Below, in pieces: positions 24,827-35,888 of a stretch of DNA of 56,892 nt. Position numbers and translations under genes: made by a program. Numbering within the stretch: the stretch's first letter is position 1; each line of letters starts with the position of its first letter. The DNA is from Circinella minor. Its lineage: Eukaryota > Mucoromycota > Mucoromycetes > Mucorales > Lichtheimiaceae. Location of the stretch: positions 1 to 56,892 of the forward strand of contig JAEPRB010000248.1 of the NCBI GenBank assembly GCA_016758965.1. The letters are read 5' to 3'. The notes below the pieces were generated by a model that saw nothing but the letters and a program-made list of their open reading frames with translations, had not been told where the DNA came from and ran no database searches.

Positions 24827-25810
24827 AACAATCATTCAATCGATATACAATTGGATATATAGATTCATATTATTGTAGTTATAGATATTATTTATAAGTA
24901 TTATATATAAACAATGTTTTTATATTCAAGTCTAATTATAGTAAAAAGTTTCAACCAAGTGAATTGTTTTTATGTATATTTGAAGCAAAATAAAGCGTCC
25001 CTGCACTAACCCAAAGTGTTACCATTGTACGTAACAGGATCGCAAAATTAATTTTTCTTTTCAGATGAAAGTTTTCTGGTAATTCGTAAGTAAGTACGTA
25101 CGTAATGAAAAACGCATTTATGGCTTGAGAGCCCAATAATAAGAGTACATTATTGAAGATTATTATTTACTGAATTCGCACGCAATAAGTCATATTTTGT
25201 CCTCCAGCAATTTATTTTTATATTTATATTGTTGGAGGAGATCTATGCTGTGTTATACATAAGTAATTAATGCGTTTAAAAATGGTGGTACATATTCACT
25301 GAACGACATATGTATAATTTGTATATCACATTGAATTGTCCAAGATTGTCAAGGACAGACATTACATACTTACTACTTAGCTACACTACACGTAAGGCAA
25401 TTTGTCATTTTGCTACATCTTTTCCTTTTCTGTAACTGATAGTTCTAGGTCAAGAACTCAGTATCTATATAGCAAAAACCCATATGAACGTTAACTGTTT
25501 ACTGGGCTCTACTTTTAAATGCTGCTTGTATTTTACATGTACGTAACACAAGATTATGTATGAAATTCATCAAATTATAAAGAATATGTACCATTGAATA
25601 TATTATAAGTTATTTTTTACACGTTAACTAGAGGCACCTGAATTAAATATGTCACCTTTATATAGTACATCATACACTTTTATCATAATAGTGTTTATAA
25701 TAATTCATCATTATTCACAACTTACGTATAAATAGAAAATATGCACATACATACAAGACTTTTGATTCTAGTACATCTATAATTATCCTTTATTGTTGTT
25801 ATACGTAGGT
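24827..25810. other. Convergent intergenic spacer
   Basis: Lies between the 3' ends of the F-box gene (+) and GPHR (-). It is AT-rich with scattered TACGTACGT palindromes (about 25094-25102) and contains no gene I can support. Confidence 0.5.
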
Positions 25811-28102
25811 TTATACTATATTGTTATTATTCCCTCCTTCAACAGATATAAGTTGGATATCAGCAAAATCAGAAGCTAATTGTCGAGCATCATTTGTTTG
25901 ATGAAGAACATAAAGAATTATGGCTGCCAGCAACCAAGAAACAACAAAAATGATATCAGACCAGCGTCTAAAAAAATGGAATTCTATTTGTCCGAGTGAT
26001 GAAGATATCAAATGGCTAATATAATAATATACGTATAAAAAAAATAAGAGTATTTTAGTGTATATACCTAAATAGCAATGGCATAATAATATAACCCCTC
26101 CACTTCCTCTCTTCTGTTTCACGATAACAACAACAATATTATATACGTACCTATATTCAGGTGGCAAATTATTTTGCATCATTAATACTGAACTTAAGAA
26201 ATACATTCCCATCATATGGGCAACAAATAAAATAACATTATTTTGTGGTACAACCATACGTCTTGAAAAGGATCGAAAGATCTTAGTTAAAAGTTGAAAG
26301 AATCCACGAACTGACGCGAACACAATTATACCTGCAAACCAAAAACTAAGTTGTTGTGACCAAAATACAGTATCAGATATACCGAAATGACTAATAAGCA
26401 ATGAAAGAAGTCGAGTTATTGGATCGCTTGTACCAGCTCGTTGAAAAAGTACATTGATTGTTGTCTAGTGATAAATTCCATTATGCTTAGTATAACTCAC
26501 ATATTAATGACTCCATTCATTCTACCCCACGCTTGACCACTTTTTCTCACAAAGAGTATGTTTGCATTAAAAAAAATAAAGGCTACATACCACAATAAGT
26601 TTATAAATACAATAAAAACTAAATAAATGGCTGATTACAAACCAACATCGCCCTTGCCATGTTTGACTAAATTGACTTTTTGCCTACATATACAAATATA
26701 GTATAAAAAGATTTCAATATTTTTTTTCCTCTACTTACAATCATTATTATCGTAATAACTAACTAACCCGTTCTCGTGCTAATTCACTTAAATCAGCCTT
26801 CATTGTTTCAGACAAAGTTTCAAGTTGATGTATTTCGTCATGCAATAGATCGTATTCTATATATAACAAAGAATATTAGATAAATTATTATATGGAGATT
26901 CTGTATGTTTATCTTTGCAAAAACCTATCCATCAACTGTTTTTTTTTTCATTAATGATAACGATTATATATATATGTATATACCTCGTAGTTCTGAACCT
27001 TGGACAAATGACATGATACGACCTAACCCAGTAGGCTGTAATAACATTTATATTTTAGATGTATATATAAAATAATGTTATTTGTTCCATCATTCATCAA
27101 ATATGTGTTCTATTTATATGATACCTTGGTTTGTTGTGCTGGTGTCATTCTTGATAATAATGTTTTTTTATCTCTTATCATGGAAAGTGTTTGTTCATAA
27201 GCATTTTGAGCATACCGATAATCTCGTTCGCTTACTGGTCTATAAATATATTATATAAACGCATTAGGTTCATTTATAAGTTTCTTCCATCAATGCCATT
27301 ATCACCCATTCAAACTAATTTATATCAACAATAACGACAATAATAAACATACAATACATACTTTCTAAATATACTCAAATTATAATAAGGTGTGTGAACT
27401 ACACCAAAGCCTGACAAAATGGAAATAAGAGTAATACCAGTAACAGCTACACGGAATAGTGAAAGTTCTGCCCATGATAATACAGTGATGGTTGATGAAC
27501 TATTATCTATTATTTGATTTTCCAATGACGGAGTGTATCCTAATCTGGTGAAAAAGTATAAATAGATCACCCAAGTAACGCATGAAAAATATAAAGCCGT
27601 CTTTTGTCTCCAACCTATAATAAATTATATATGTGTTAGAGAAATATGTGATTCATGAAGGTTGTCATGATAACTAATTACGCAAGTGGTTATAGTAACC
27701 TCGTGTTTGCCGTAAAAATGAATATACTTGATACCAAGGTATAAGAAGGACCACAAATACAAGAAGTAAGTGTAAGTTGAATTGCCAAGATCTTGAACGC
27801 ACACTATATATGATACATGTATACGTATACTTATTAAAAAAGGGGGAAAAAAAGCTCCAGTCACTTTCAATTGTTATTAAAAGAATCCTTTCTTACGCTG
27901 GTTCAAAAATGTCGAAAATCTCACAAAATACGAGAATGAACAGTGTACATGAACAACTTAAGGAGACTGCAAAGATCGTGTGCGTGAGTTGTAATGAAGA
28001 AGTGCTTTTGTCGAATATTGTACGTAATAAGTATCTAGCACCTATAGTAAGAATTAATAGTTGAACACTAATGATTGTAGCATAATCGATGATGGCAATC
28101 AT
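25811..28102 (-). CDS. GPHR: GPHR/GPR89 family Golgi pH regulator-like membrane protein
   Basis: Polytopic Golgi/ER anion-channel-like protein (GPR89; GTG in plants). Nine exons: 28102-27897, 27803-27682, 27614-27362, 27239-27125, 27035-26984, 26856-26768, 26683-26591, 26464-26151, 26015-25811; 482 residues, in frame (human GPR89 is 455). Matches to the family in order: the N-terminal FAVSLSCSCTLFILVFCEIF helix, LISILSGFGVVHTPYYN, the coiled cytosolic loop (PVSERDYRYAQNAYEQTLSM), TTINVLFQRAGTSDPITRLL, GISDTVFWSQQLSFWFAGII and the C-terminal LGQIEFHFFRRWSDIIF block of the ABA_GPCR domain. The true start is ATG at 28102, giving MIAIIDYATI. The last intron (26016-26150, 135 nt) is a multiple of three without a stop, so a retained form would add 45 residues after PPEY. 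Confidence 0.93.
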
Positions 28103-28688
28103 TACCAAAAAAAAAAAAAAAGTGATAACGAGAAAAAAAAAAACAATAAAGTCAATAATATTAACAAATTATAATTAGAGCATGATTATTAGCCAGAGCT
28201 GGAAAAAAAACTAAATTTAGTTCGGTTGCATTATAAAGAGCCACTTGGCTTGAAAATGAGAGGGGGAGGGTTAATACTGCCTAGATCTTATCCAATGAAA
28301 ATGATTGATCATATGGTTAATCATGTGTAAAAGTATATATTATTTATTTTATTTATATTGATAATTGAGAGAGATGTAAGCTTGTTCTCTATAGCCTTAT
28401 GAACTAAATAAAAAAAAAAGATTTCTGTTGTTATTGTTGTTGTAGTAGTTTAAAGCAAATGAGGGGTTAATAATGTACAGTTTTACATTGAGGAAGTGTA
28501 ATTTTTTTTTAAAATGCTGAATATAATATAGCTAATATGAAAGGTGTAAGTAAAACATAAAAATGAGAGAGTTAGGTGTAGAGCGGGTGGTGGGAACGAT
28601 AAATGTAATGATGAGTTGAATGAAGAGAGTTGGTAAGAGAAAGGGGAGTGAAAAGGTCATTTATGATATAATTGTTTATTTGTTTTGT
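28103..28688. other. Spacer: GPHR promoter and DCN1 3' flank
   Basis: 586 bp between two minus-strand genes. An A14 run sits at about 28108-28122 and a GT-rich/poly-T stretch at about 28420-28510. No open frame of note. Confidence 0.5.
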
Positions 28689-30264
28689 TTATGCTACCAT
28701 CGAATCACCACTATTTCTTAATTTCCAGTCTACATATTCATCGAATAATACAGGCCCTACATAGACAAAGTTGAGCATTTATTATGAGACAATGATCCAA
28801 CAACAATAACAATGATCATCATAAATAATACATACATGAAGAATTACTGTCGTAGTTTGAAAGGTCATCAGGAACTGATCGACAGAAATCCAATAAACTG
28901 GACCATTGATCTAAAAAAAGTTTCCAAAAAAGAAAAAATGTCAATGTTTCCCCTCAACCATCTCTTTCATCTCTTTTACTTTTATTATACCTTTGTTAAT
29001 AACTTTGACGGGTTTCTCGCTCTAAAGTAATAATATTTTTTAATTTAATTTTATAATGAATATAACTATTGTCGTTTCTTTTTTTTTTTTTTTTGAAAGA
29101 GAAAGCATGCTTGTATTACCCCAAGGAATTCAATGAATGAAGGGATAAGAGGGTATGAGTCTGTATCTAATAATAGGGGCCAAAGTGCCATAGCAACCTA
29201 TAAACAATATTCAATACATTATTATTAACATGATATAATAGATATATAATCCAACCTTTATTTAAATAACATTTGAAATTAACAGACTTACATCAACATC
29301 CATACTTTTTTGACCCGTAGTTTTTGCGAATCCGAAAGTGTATAAATATAAATTTTTAAAGATGGCATCGTCTTTAATAGATTGATACCATTGTGGAACC
29401 ATATTTTTCATTTTTTCGGGGGAATCAATTCTATAATAAGAGTTATTATAAGTTTCTTTTTTAACTTTTTTAAATAATCAATATTTTATAAAAAAAAAAT
29501 GAATTACGAACTCAAGTTCTTTTAATCCTTTCATCCATTCTTCTTTTGTAAAATAACCTATTATTATTGTTTTGTTTAGTAAATTAATTATCATTAAAAA
29601 AGGTGTTTTATATTGTTTATATATTTTTTACCCATTCGAGTTGCATTCAATTTCCAACCAATAATGATTGGATATATCTATAAAGTAAAATTATTATTGA
29701 TTTGATGATAAATATAAAAAGATACTATCATTATTATTTCTTACACTATCTAATGACACATCCAGATCATTGAAGAAGTTTTGACAGCCTTCTGGTGTAA
29801 TTATTTCTTCGGTTTCTTCTTGATCTTTATATCTATTAAACCATGCTTCGCATGATTTATTGAAATTCTTTTTTTTTTCAGTTATTAAAAAATAAGTTTG
29901 TTATTACGTCTCATTCTCATTCATACATATTTATAACTATCACTTTCTCCATTCAAATCATACAACCCTCATTCTTTTTATCTATGGCATTTAGCTATTC
30001 TTTCAATCCACTATACATACCTGTAAATTATAAACTTTTTGACTTTTTTTTTTTTATCAAGTGAATAATAAAAAATATATATAATATATCATTCTAAGTT
30101 ATGCACACAAAAAATAATAATAATAACGTAGTTCTTGACAGAATTTGATAAACGATTAAAAAGAAAAAAGCTTGTTCATACCTTGATTTTGATTGCGATT
30201 TTTTAGTAGTTCTTGATCGTTTTCCTGAAGTTTCTGTTGATGTATTTTTGCGTTTCGGTGGCAT
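28689..30264 (-). CDS. DCN1: DCN1-like cullin neddylation E3 (DCUN1/PONY domain)
   Basis: Scaffold-type NEDD8 E3 that promotes cullin neddylation in the nucleus and cytosol. Exons: 30264-30182, (micro-exon, see below), 29867-29745, 29677-29632, 29557-29512, 29430-29292, 29197-29120, 29021-28991, 28910-28836, 28756-28689. The PONY domain covers most of the protein: SCEAWFNRYKDQEETEEIIT, PEGCQNFFNDLDV, IYPIIIGWKLNATRMGYFTK, VPQWYQSIKDDAIFKNLYLY, TFGFAKTTGQKSMDVDVAMA, LLDFCRSVPDDLSNYD and the C-terminal WPVLFDEYVDWKLRN. Exon 28991-29021 is only 31 nt and is needed to restore frame. The N-terminus is a short basic tail (MPPKRKNTSTETSGKR) with no UBA domain, unlike yeast Dcn1. The listed exons sum to 2 mod 3, so a 1-, 4- or 7-nt exon is missing between exon 1 and 29867. 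GTAT at 30019-30022 is the candidate; with it the protein is 230 residues. Confidence 0.92.
30019..30022 (-). other. Candidate 4-nt micro-exon (or recursive splice site) in DCN1 intron 1
   Basis: On the minus strand the text reads ATAATTTACAG|GTAT|GTATAGTGG. A consensus acceptor is followed after four bases by a donor. Including GTAT joins AG+G and TAT (Arg-Tyr) and restores the DCN1 frame. If the first GTATGT were the donor instead, this would be a zero-length recursive site, which would leave the frame broken. Confidence 0.5.
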
Positions 30265-30456
30265 TCTTGTTGTTTCTTCAAAAAAGAAAAAAAAAGTTTA
30301 AAAGAAGAAACAAAGAATTATAACAGAGACAGGTAAAGCGCAGTTTTTGGAGCTTAGCATAGAAAAAAAAAAAAAAAAGAAGGATCGCAATTACTTTTTT
30401 TGGTGTTTTACGCGTTTGTTGGTTTTTGTTTTTTTTTTCGTGTTATTATTATTATT
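30265..30456. promoter_or_regulatory. Divergent promoter between DCN1 and the 30457 gene
   Basis: Only 192 bp separate the two start codons. It contains an A15-16 run (about 30362-30377) and T-runs near 30430-30440, which fits a nucleosome-depleted shared promoter. No TATA box is evident. Confidence 0.4.
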
Positions 30457-30719
30457 ATGTCTTCAAAAGCAACCCAAGAATATCGAACAGCTTTTTTTAC
30501 TCTTATTTCTCAATTATCAACTATCGAACAGAAAGGAAAAGACTTTTTTGATAAAATGTAAAAACTAAATGCGATATAACTATAGTGTCTTTTTTCTTTT
30601 CTTTTTTTTTTCTTAATGACACTCTCCCTTTCGTATCTAATATATAATAGTGAAAAATCGCCATGGATCCCTTATGAACCATCTGTCATGCAAGGTAAAT
30701 TTTATATTCTATTCTATTG

Positions 30720-30757
<38 letters not shown>

Positions 30758-31051
30758 TTTTAAATTTAAATATATATAATGAACTTGAAACAATTAATAT
30801 AATTTATTTTAGCCGATTACGAAAACTTGATGACAGCTTTAAAAGCTCTTGAAACACATGCAAAAGCCTGTGGTTTACTTAGTATTACTGGAAGTTCAAC
30901 AGAAGAAACAGATGCAGCAACAGCTCAAGGACGTAATTTAGCAACTCGAACACAAGAAACAACACAAGCAGTGGACACATTTTTCCAAGAAAAAAATAGA
31001 TTATTAATGAATATTCGAGCTGCTGTTAACACTACACGTCATTCTTCCTAA
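30457..31051 (+). CDS. Small helical protein of unknown function (127 residues)
   Basis: Three exons: 30457-30557, 30651-30694, 30813-31051; in frame. I do not recognise the family. The protein looks mostly alpha-helical and soluble: an N-terminal helix (EYRTAFFTLISQLSTIEQKG), a short conserved-looking linker SPWIPYEPSVMQ, a second helix (YENLMTALKALETHAKACGL), a Ser/Thr-rich turn, and a third helix (TQETTQAVDTFFQEKNRLLM). No signal peptide, membrane segment or metal site. Size and helical layout resemble small subunits of coiled-coil assemblies (Mediator, kinetochore, BLOC-type), but that is only an impression. Intron 2 contains a T-run of about 35 nt (30720-30755). It shares a divergent promoter with DCN1. 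Confidence 0.75.
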
Positions 31052-31582
31052 AGAAAATAGTCCTTCATTCACCATATCATCTTTTTTTTTAATTTTGTAC
31101 AGTTTTTTCTTTCATAATATATATAATATCGATCATACCCTATACTTATTCATGCATTACATTCATTTCTTTTTTTTTTTTTTTTTGAGTTCTAAAAATA
31201 ATAAAATAAAGTGAATACCTGTTAATCATAATAATGATAATAGATATATTTTTCTTCCTTTTCTTTAGGTATTTTTCAAACGTTTTTATTTTTCATTGGT
31301 TACCTTGGAAACGGGAAAGGAACGGAAATATACAAGGTTTCCATGGGAAGGAAATCAAAAAGCAATTTTATCGATCCCCTTCTCACACTATTGTTAGCGG
31401 GGGTAAAGGATCGCCAATGATTTAATGACAAGTCTGTTTTTTTTTTTTGGAACCAAAATATATTAAACAACGGAGAAGGGGACCGTGCGAAGTAAATATA
31501 ACTTGAACCTTTTTTCTTTTTTCTTTTTCTCTCTCTTTTTTTTTTCTACTTGACCAAAAAAAAAAAAAAAAAAACGCCACTC
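31052..31582. promoter_or_regulatory. GRP94 upstream region
   Basis: 530 bp preceding the chaperone start. It has T-runs, a GGTTACC/GGAAACGGGAAAGGAACGGAA purine-rich patch (about 31298-31325) and TTTCCATGGGAAGGAAA (about 31340-31356). The latter contains TTC/GAA half-sites reminiscent of heat-shock elements, but the spacing is not canonical. No clear UPR element (CCACG) was found. Confidence 0.35.
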
Positions 31583-31823
31583 ATGAAAGCATCCAGTTTT
31601 CGGTTTTCTATAACCGTGTTACTTTTTGTTTTTCTAGGTTTATTTGCATTGACATCTCAAGTCCATGCTGAACAAAATACTCAACAAATTGTTTTAGAAT
31701 CAGATCACAATGCACCTGTTCCTGGGATGACAGCTGAACAAGTTGAACAACTTGAGGATACCGAAAAATTCACCTTTCAGGTAACATATATATATATATA
31801 TATATAATTCAATAAAAAGGCTG

Positions 31824-31862
<39 letters not shown>

Positions 31863-34119
31863 CTAAAATTGACGTGTGCAGTTATGATTATTATTATATA
31901 TAAAAAAAAGATCCAAAAACTCTAAAAAGAAAGTGTTTTTTTTTATTTTAATTCTATTTTAGACTGAAATCTCGCGTTTAATGTCTTTGATTATCAACTC
32001 TTTATACAAGACACGTGAAATCTTTTTACGTGAATTAATTTCTAATGCTTCTGATGCTTTAGATAAGATTCGATTTATGGCTTTAACGGATCCATCCGCT
32101 CTATCACAAAACAGCAAGTTAAGTATCTCTATTGCTGCCGATCCGGAATCTAATACCATCACCATCACTGATACTGGCGTGGGTATGACACGCGAACAAC
32201 TTAAACAAAATCTGGGTACCATTGCTAAATCCGGTACTTCGGAATTCTTATCCAAGGTTGAAAATAGCAAGGGTGGTGACGATGTGAACCAAATTGGTCA
32301 ATTCGGTGTTGGTTTTTACTCTGTCTTTTTGGTTGCTGACAAAGTGACTGTTGCTTCTAAATCCAATGATGATGATGATCAATATGTTTGGTCAAGTCAA
32401 GCTGTGGATGATTTTGTTATTGCCAAAGACCCACGTGGTAATACTCTTGGACGTGGTACTCAAATTACATTACATTTGAAAGAAGATGCTAAAGAATTTT
32501 TGGATGAAAAGGCTCTTCGTGATTTAGTTACCAAGTATTCTGAATTCATCAACTTCCCAATTTATCTTTGGAGTTCTCGTGAAGAAGAAATTATCAAAGA
32601 AAAAGAAACTGGAGAGGACGGGGATGAGGATGATATCGTGGAAGAAAATTTGGAGGATGATGAAGAAGACAAGAAGGAAGAAGACAAGGAACAAGTTGAA
32701 AAAGTGACTGTATTTGATTGGGAACGTATCAATACTCAAAAACCCCTTTGGATGCGTTATGCCAAGGAAATCGAAGATGAAGAATACATTGAATTTTACC
32801 GAGCCATGACCAAGGAACCTTCTTCAACACCGCTTAGTTGGACTCATGTTAAGGGTGAAGGTGATACCGAATATCGATCGATCATGTATATTCCTCCTAA
32901 AGTTGATCCCAACTTTTTCCAAAACTTGGCAGAAAAGGCACATAATGTTCGTTTGTTTGTCAAGCGTGTCTTTATTACTGACGAATTCGAATTGTTCCCC
33001 AAATGGCTTTCTTTCTTGAAGGGTATTGTTGACGCCGATGATTTACCGTTGAACGTTTCTCGTGAAACCTTACAACAACACCGTGCCTTGCGTACCATTA
33101 GCAAGCATTTGGTTAAGAAGGCTCTCGACATGTTCCAACAACTTGCTAAGGATGATGAAGAAAAGTATGGTCAATTCTTCAAGGAATACGGAAGTGCACT
33201 TAAATATGGTGCTATTGAATCTAATACACATCGTAAAAAAATTGCTGGTTTGTTACGTTTCTCTTCTTCCTACGATCCTACTTCTCCTGGTGTCAGTCTC
33301 GACAGTTATATCAGCCGTATGAAGGGTAGTCAATCTTCCATCTTTTTCTTATCCGGCATGTCAGTTGAAGAAATTGAGCAATCTCCCTTTTTGGAACGAT
33401 TGTTGGCACGTGGTTATGAAGTGTTATATCTTACTGAACCCATTGATGAAATGTTGATTCAAAATATGCCTGGTTATAATGGCAAGCTGTTTGCCAACGT
33501 TGCCAAAGGTGATCTCAAGTTTGGTGATGAAGATCAAGAAGATGCATTGGACCAACAACAATTGGATGAAGAATACGAATCCCTTCAAACATGGCTCAAG
33601 ACAACTCTTGCTGCCGAAATTGATAAGGTCACTTTATCTAAGCGTCTTACCACTTCCCCCATGGCTATTGTTGCTGCTGATTATGGGTTAACTGGTCATA
33701 TGGAACGATTGATGGCTGCTCAAGGTCAAAATAACAAGGATAATGATATGATGATGAACTTTATGAAGATGCAAAAAAAGACTTTGGAAATTAATCCTAA
33801 GCATCCCATTATCAAATCGCTTGCTGGTCGATCAATTGATGAAATGGATGAAGACACCAAGGAATTGGTCATGGTTCTTTATGAAACAACAGCAATTCGT
33901 AGTGGTTACCCATTAAGTGATCTCAATGGATTTACCAAGCGAGTTGAAACAATTATTCGCAAAGGCGTTGGTGCTTCTTTGGATGAAGAAGTCGAAGTTG
34001 ATGTGGAAGAAGCTCCAGAAAAGTCTGAAGAAGAAAAGAAGGCTGATGAAGCATATCTTAAATCTGATGATAGCATTGTTGAAGAAGATGAGGATTCTCA
34101 TCTTCATGATGAATTGTAA
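31583..34119 (+). CDS. GRP94: GRP94/endoplasmin, ER-lumenal HSP90 chaperone with HDEL tail
   Basis: ATP-dependent folding chaperone of the ER lumen. Two exons, 31583-31780 and 31963-34119; 784 residues. The signal peptide is residues 1-30 (FSITVLLFVFLGLFALTSQ, cut probably after VHA). The N-terminal ATPase domain begins at FTFQTEISRLMSLIINSLYK and shows the GHKL motifs ELISNASDALDKIR, DTGVGMTREQL, GTIAKSGTSEF and GQFGVGFYSVFLV. An acidic/basic linker (DGDEDDIVEENLEDDEEDKK) separates the middle domain, which keeps LPLNVSRETLQQHRALRTIS. The C-terminal dimerisation domain ends in an acidic tail and HDEL. Budding and fission yeasts lack GRP94, so its presence argues against an ascomycete yeast. 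The unusually microsatellite-rich single intron is described separately. AATAAA lies 46 nt after the stop. Confidence 0.98.
31784..31863 (+). repeat. Microsatellites (TA)n and (AGT)n in the GRP94 intron
   Basis: The 182-nt intron holds an alternating TA run (about 31785-31806) and a pure AGT/GTA triplet run of about a dozen units (about 31823-31862). Pure runs like these are usually length-polymorphic. Confidence 0.9.
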
Positions 34120-35096
34120 AAACATAAAAATAGTAATACGTAACTAAAGTTTGTATCTTTTTAAAATAAAAGAGAGCTATTGATTTTTTTAAAAAAAAAT
34201 ATGTATATACGTATGTATATTATTTAATGATGAATATAGTTAGTTAGTAATTGTGGTGGATGGCTAAATACCTAAATAGAGATTTAACACTACGTACGTA
34301 CGTACGTACTACAGGTAAAAAAGGAAAAAGTGATGAAAATGTTTGTGTATTTATGGTGCATATCCACTATATAACAAAGTTTTATATTTGTTAAAAATCC
34401 CTGGTGATTCATACATTGATTATCCAGCTCAAAGTGAGAAATATTTTTTAGTTACAAAATACGTATGCCAATTGCTGTTGCTCAACAACTATGGGTCTAA
34501 TAAAAGAAACGGTTATTATGCTCATAACAGTACAAACAAAATAATACCGCTGTGCGCAACTACGTACGTACGTATTATCAGTATTAATTTTAGAATCCGA
34601 GGTACCAAATTGCATGAGATGAACCGAGTTAAAGTCAAGAACGTTATAGTCATTTTTTGTGGAGGCTGAAAACTTTTAGTTGCTCAACTTGTTGATGAGG
34701 TTCCTAAATAATACAATAATTAGGCTATTGGTTATCTTGTTTCAATGCAACACCAGGTACTAAGTCGATATACATTTCAGAAACAAAAGTTGAAATCATT
34801 GTTTGAGAAACTGTTTGAACATATATACTACTATTTGAGTTAAATAATCGATCTTTCCCTTCCTTATTTCTTTTTTCATGCTTCCACACTGAATCTATTA
34901 TTTATATGCAGAATAATCTTTTTGGCTGACATACAAATTCGCGGACTTGAACAATGAAAATGAAAGTGGTTTTTAAATTATAACTTATGATACTCCTCGT
35001 TGCTTTTATATAATCAGAAATCGAACTGAGTGCGACAAATGGTATTATGGTCTCATTGTAAATTCCGTTTAAAATTGAATGCAAAGAGGTAATATA
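34120..35096. other. Intergenic spacer
   Basis: AT-rich with an ACGT tandem run (ACGTACGTACGTACGTAC, about 34291-34309) and a second ACGTACGTACG near 34562. Frames of up to 108 codons (34343-34669) have no recognisable content. Confidence 0.5.
34165..34170 (+). terminator. Polyadenylation signal of GRP94
   Basis: AATAAA 46 nt downstream of the stop codon. Confidence 0.5.
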
Positions 35097-35888
35097 CAGT
35101 AATTTCTCGTTAAATCGATATTTCGCTAAACTGATAGTATTTCTCGATTATTTTTTATATACTTAGTAAAATACTGGTGATTCGATAAAACCGTACCTGG
35201 TGAACTTGCCCAAATAGTTACCGGATTTATGATAGTATTGTTCATTTTACGTATATTATATTACTCTTTTGATTGGTAAAATCAGTAATATGGGCTTGCT
35301 TAAAAGTTATCTCATCAAACTCTTGTATCACGTTATCCTTTTTTTATTTCCCCACCACTCCCTTCTTCTTTAGCTAGTTCTATACAATCTCAAATTGGGG
35401 CTCAATTTCCTTGATAAATAAAACAATTTACTATACAAAAAAAAAGTCATCTCAGCTCTTTCCTTTGTTTCCAATTAGTTAATTCGTTACCCAGCAGATA
35501 AAAATATTCAAATCATTCTTGTCGTCAAGAGAAAGTCTGTTGATAATAGTATCTCTTTTTCGCCTATTTCATGCATAAGTTTTTGTCTCTTTTTCTCGTC
35601 TACTTTTTCCTTCACCATCTTTATGCACCTGTTCTTCATCATCAAATGTATAATTGTGCTGTTAGTAAGTTAGGATCATAGTACTAAGATTATATCAAAC
35701 AGTTAGGTACGTACATTATATTAAAACGGTCATTTTTTTTATCCTGTACAGCTTAATTTAACCATATTTTATCTTCCAGTGAGTATGTTCTGTAACTCTC
35801 AACTGCTTTTCAAAAGCTAAACTGGTCTTTTGCTGAACAGATACAGATCCTCACATACTGAGAGTACCGGTTTAACGAGAAATTATTA
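35097..35888. mobile_element. Non-autonomous Tc1/pogo-like DNA transposon (MITE-like), degenerate right end
   Basis: The left end CAGTAATTTCTCGTTAAA (35097-35114) follows TA. The sequence TTTAACGAGAAATTA at 35871-35885 is its exact inverted copy over 15 bases, then meets TATA. CAGT termini with a TA target site are typical of pogo/Fot1-type elements. The roughly 790 bp between has no transposase frame, so it would depend on an element elsewhere. The last three terminal bases on the right (expected CTG) are changed, so this copy may be immobile. Confidence 0.72.

Noticed and set aside
30005..30040. Pure recursive (zero-length) splicing as the explanation for the long DCN1 intron
   Set aside because: Recursive splicing alone would leave DCN1 out of frame, so a 4-nt exon is preferred. 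The recursive reading is kept only as an alternative.
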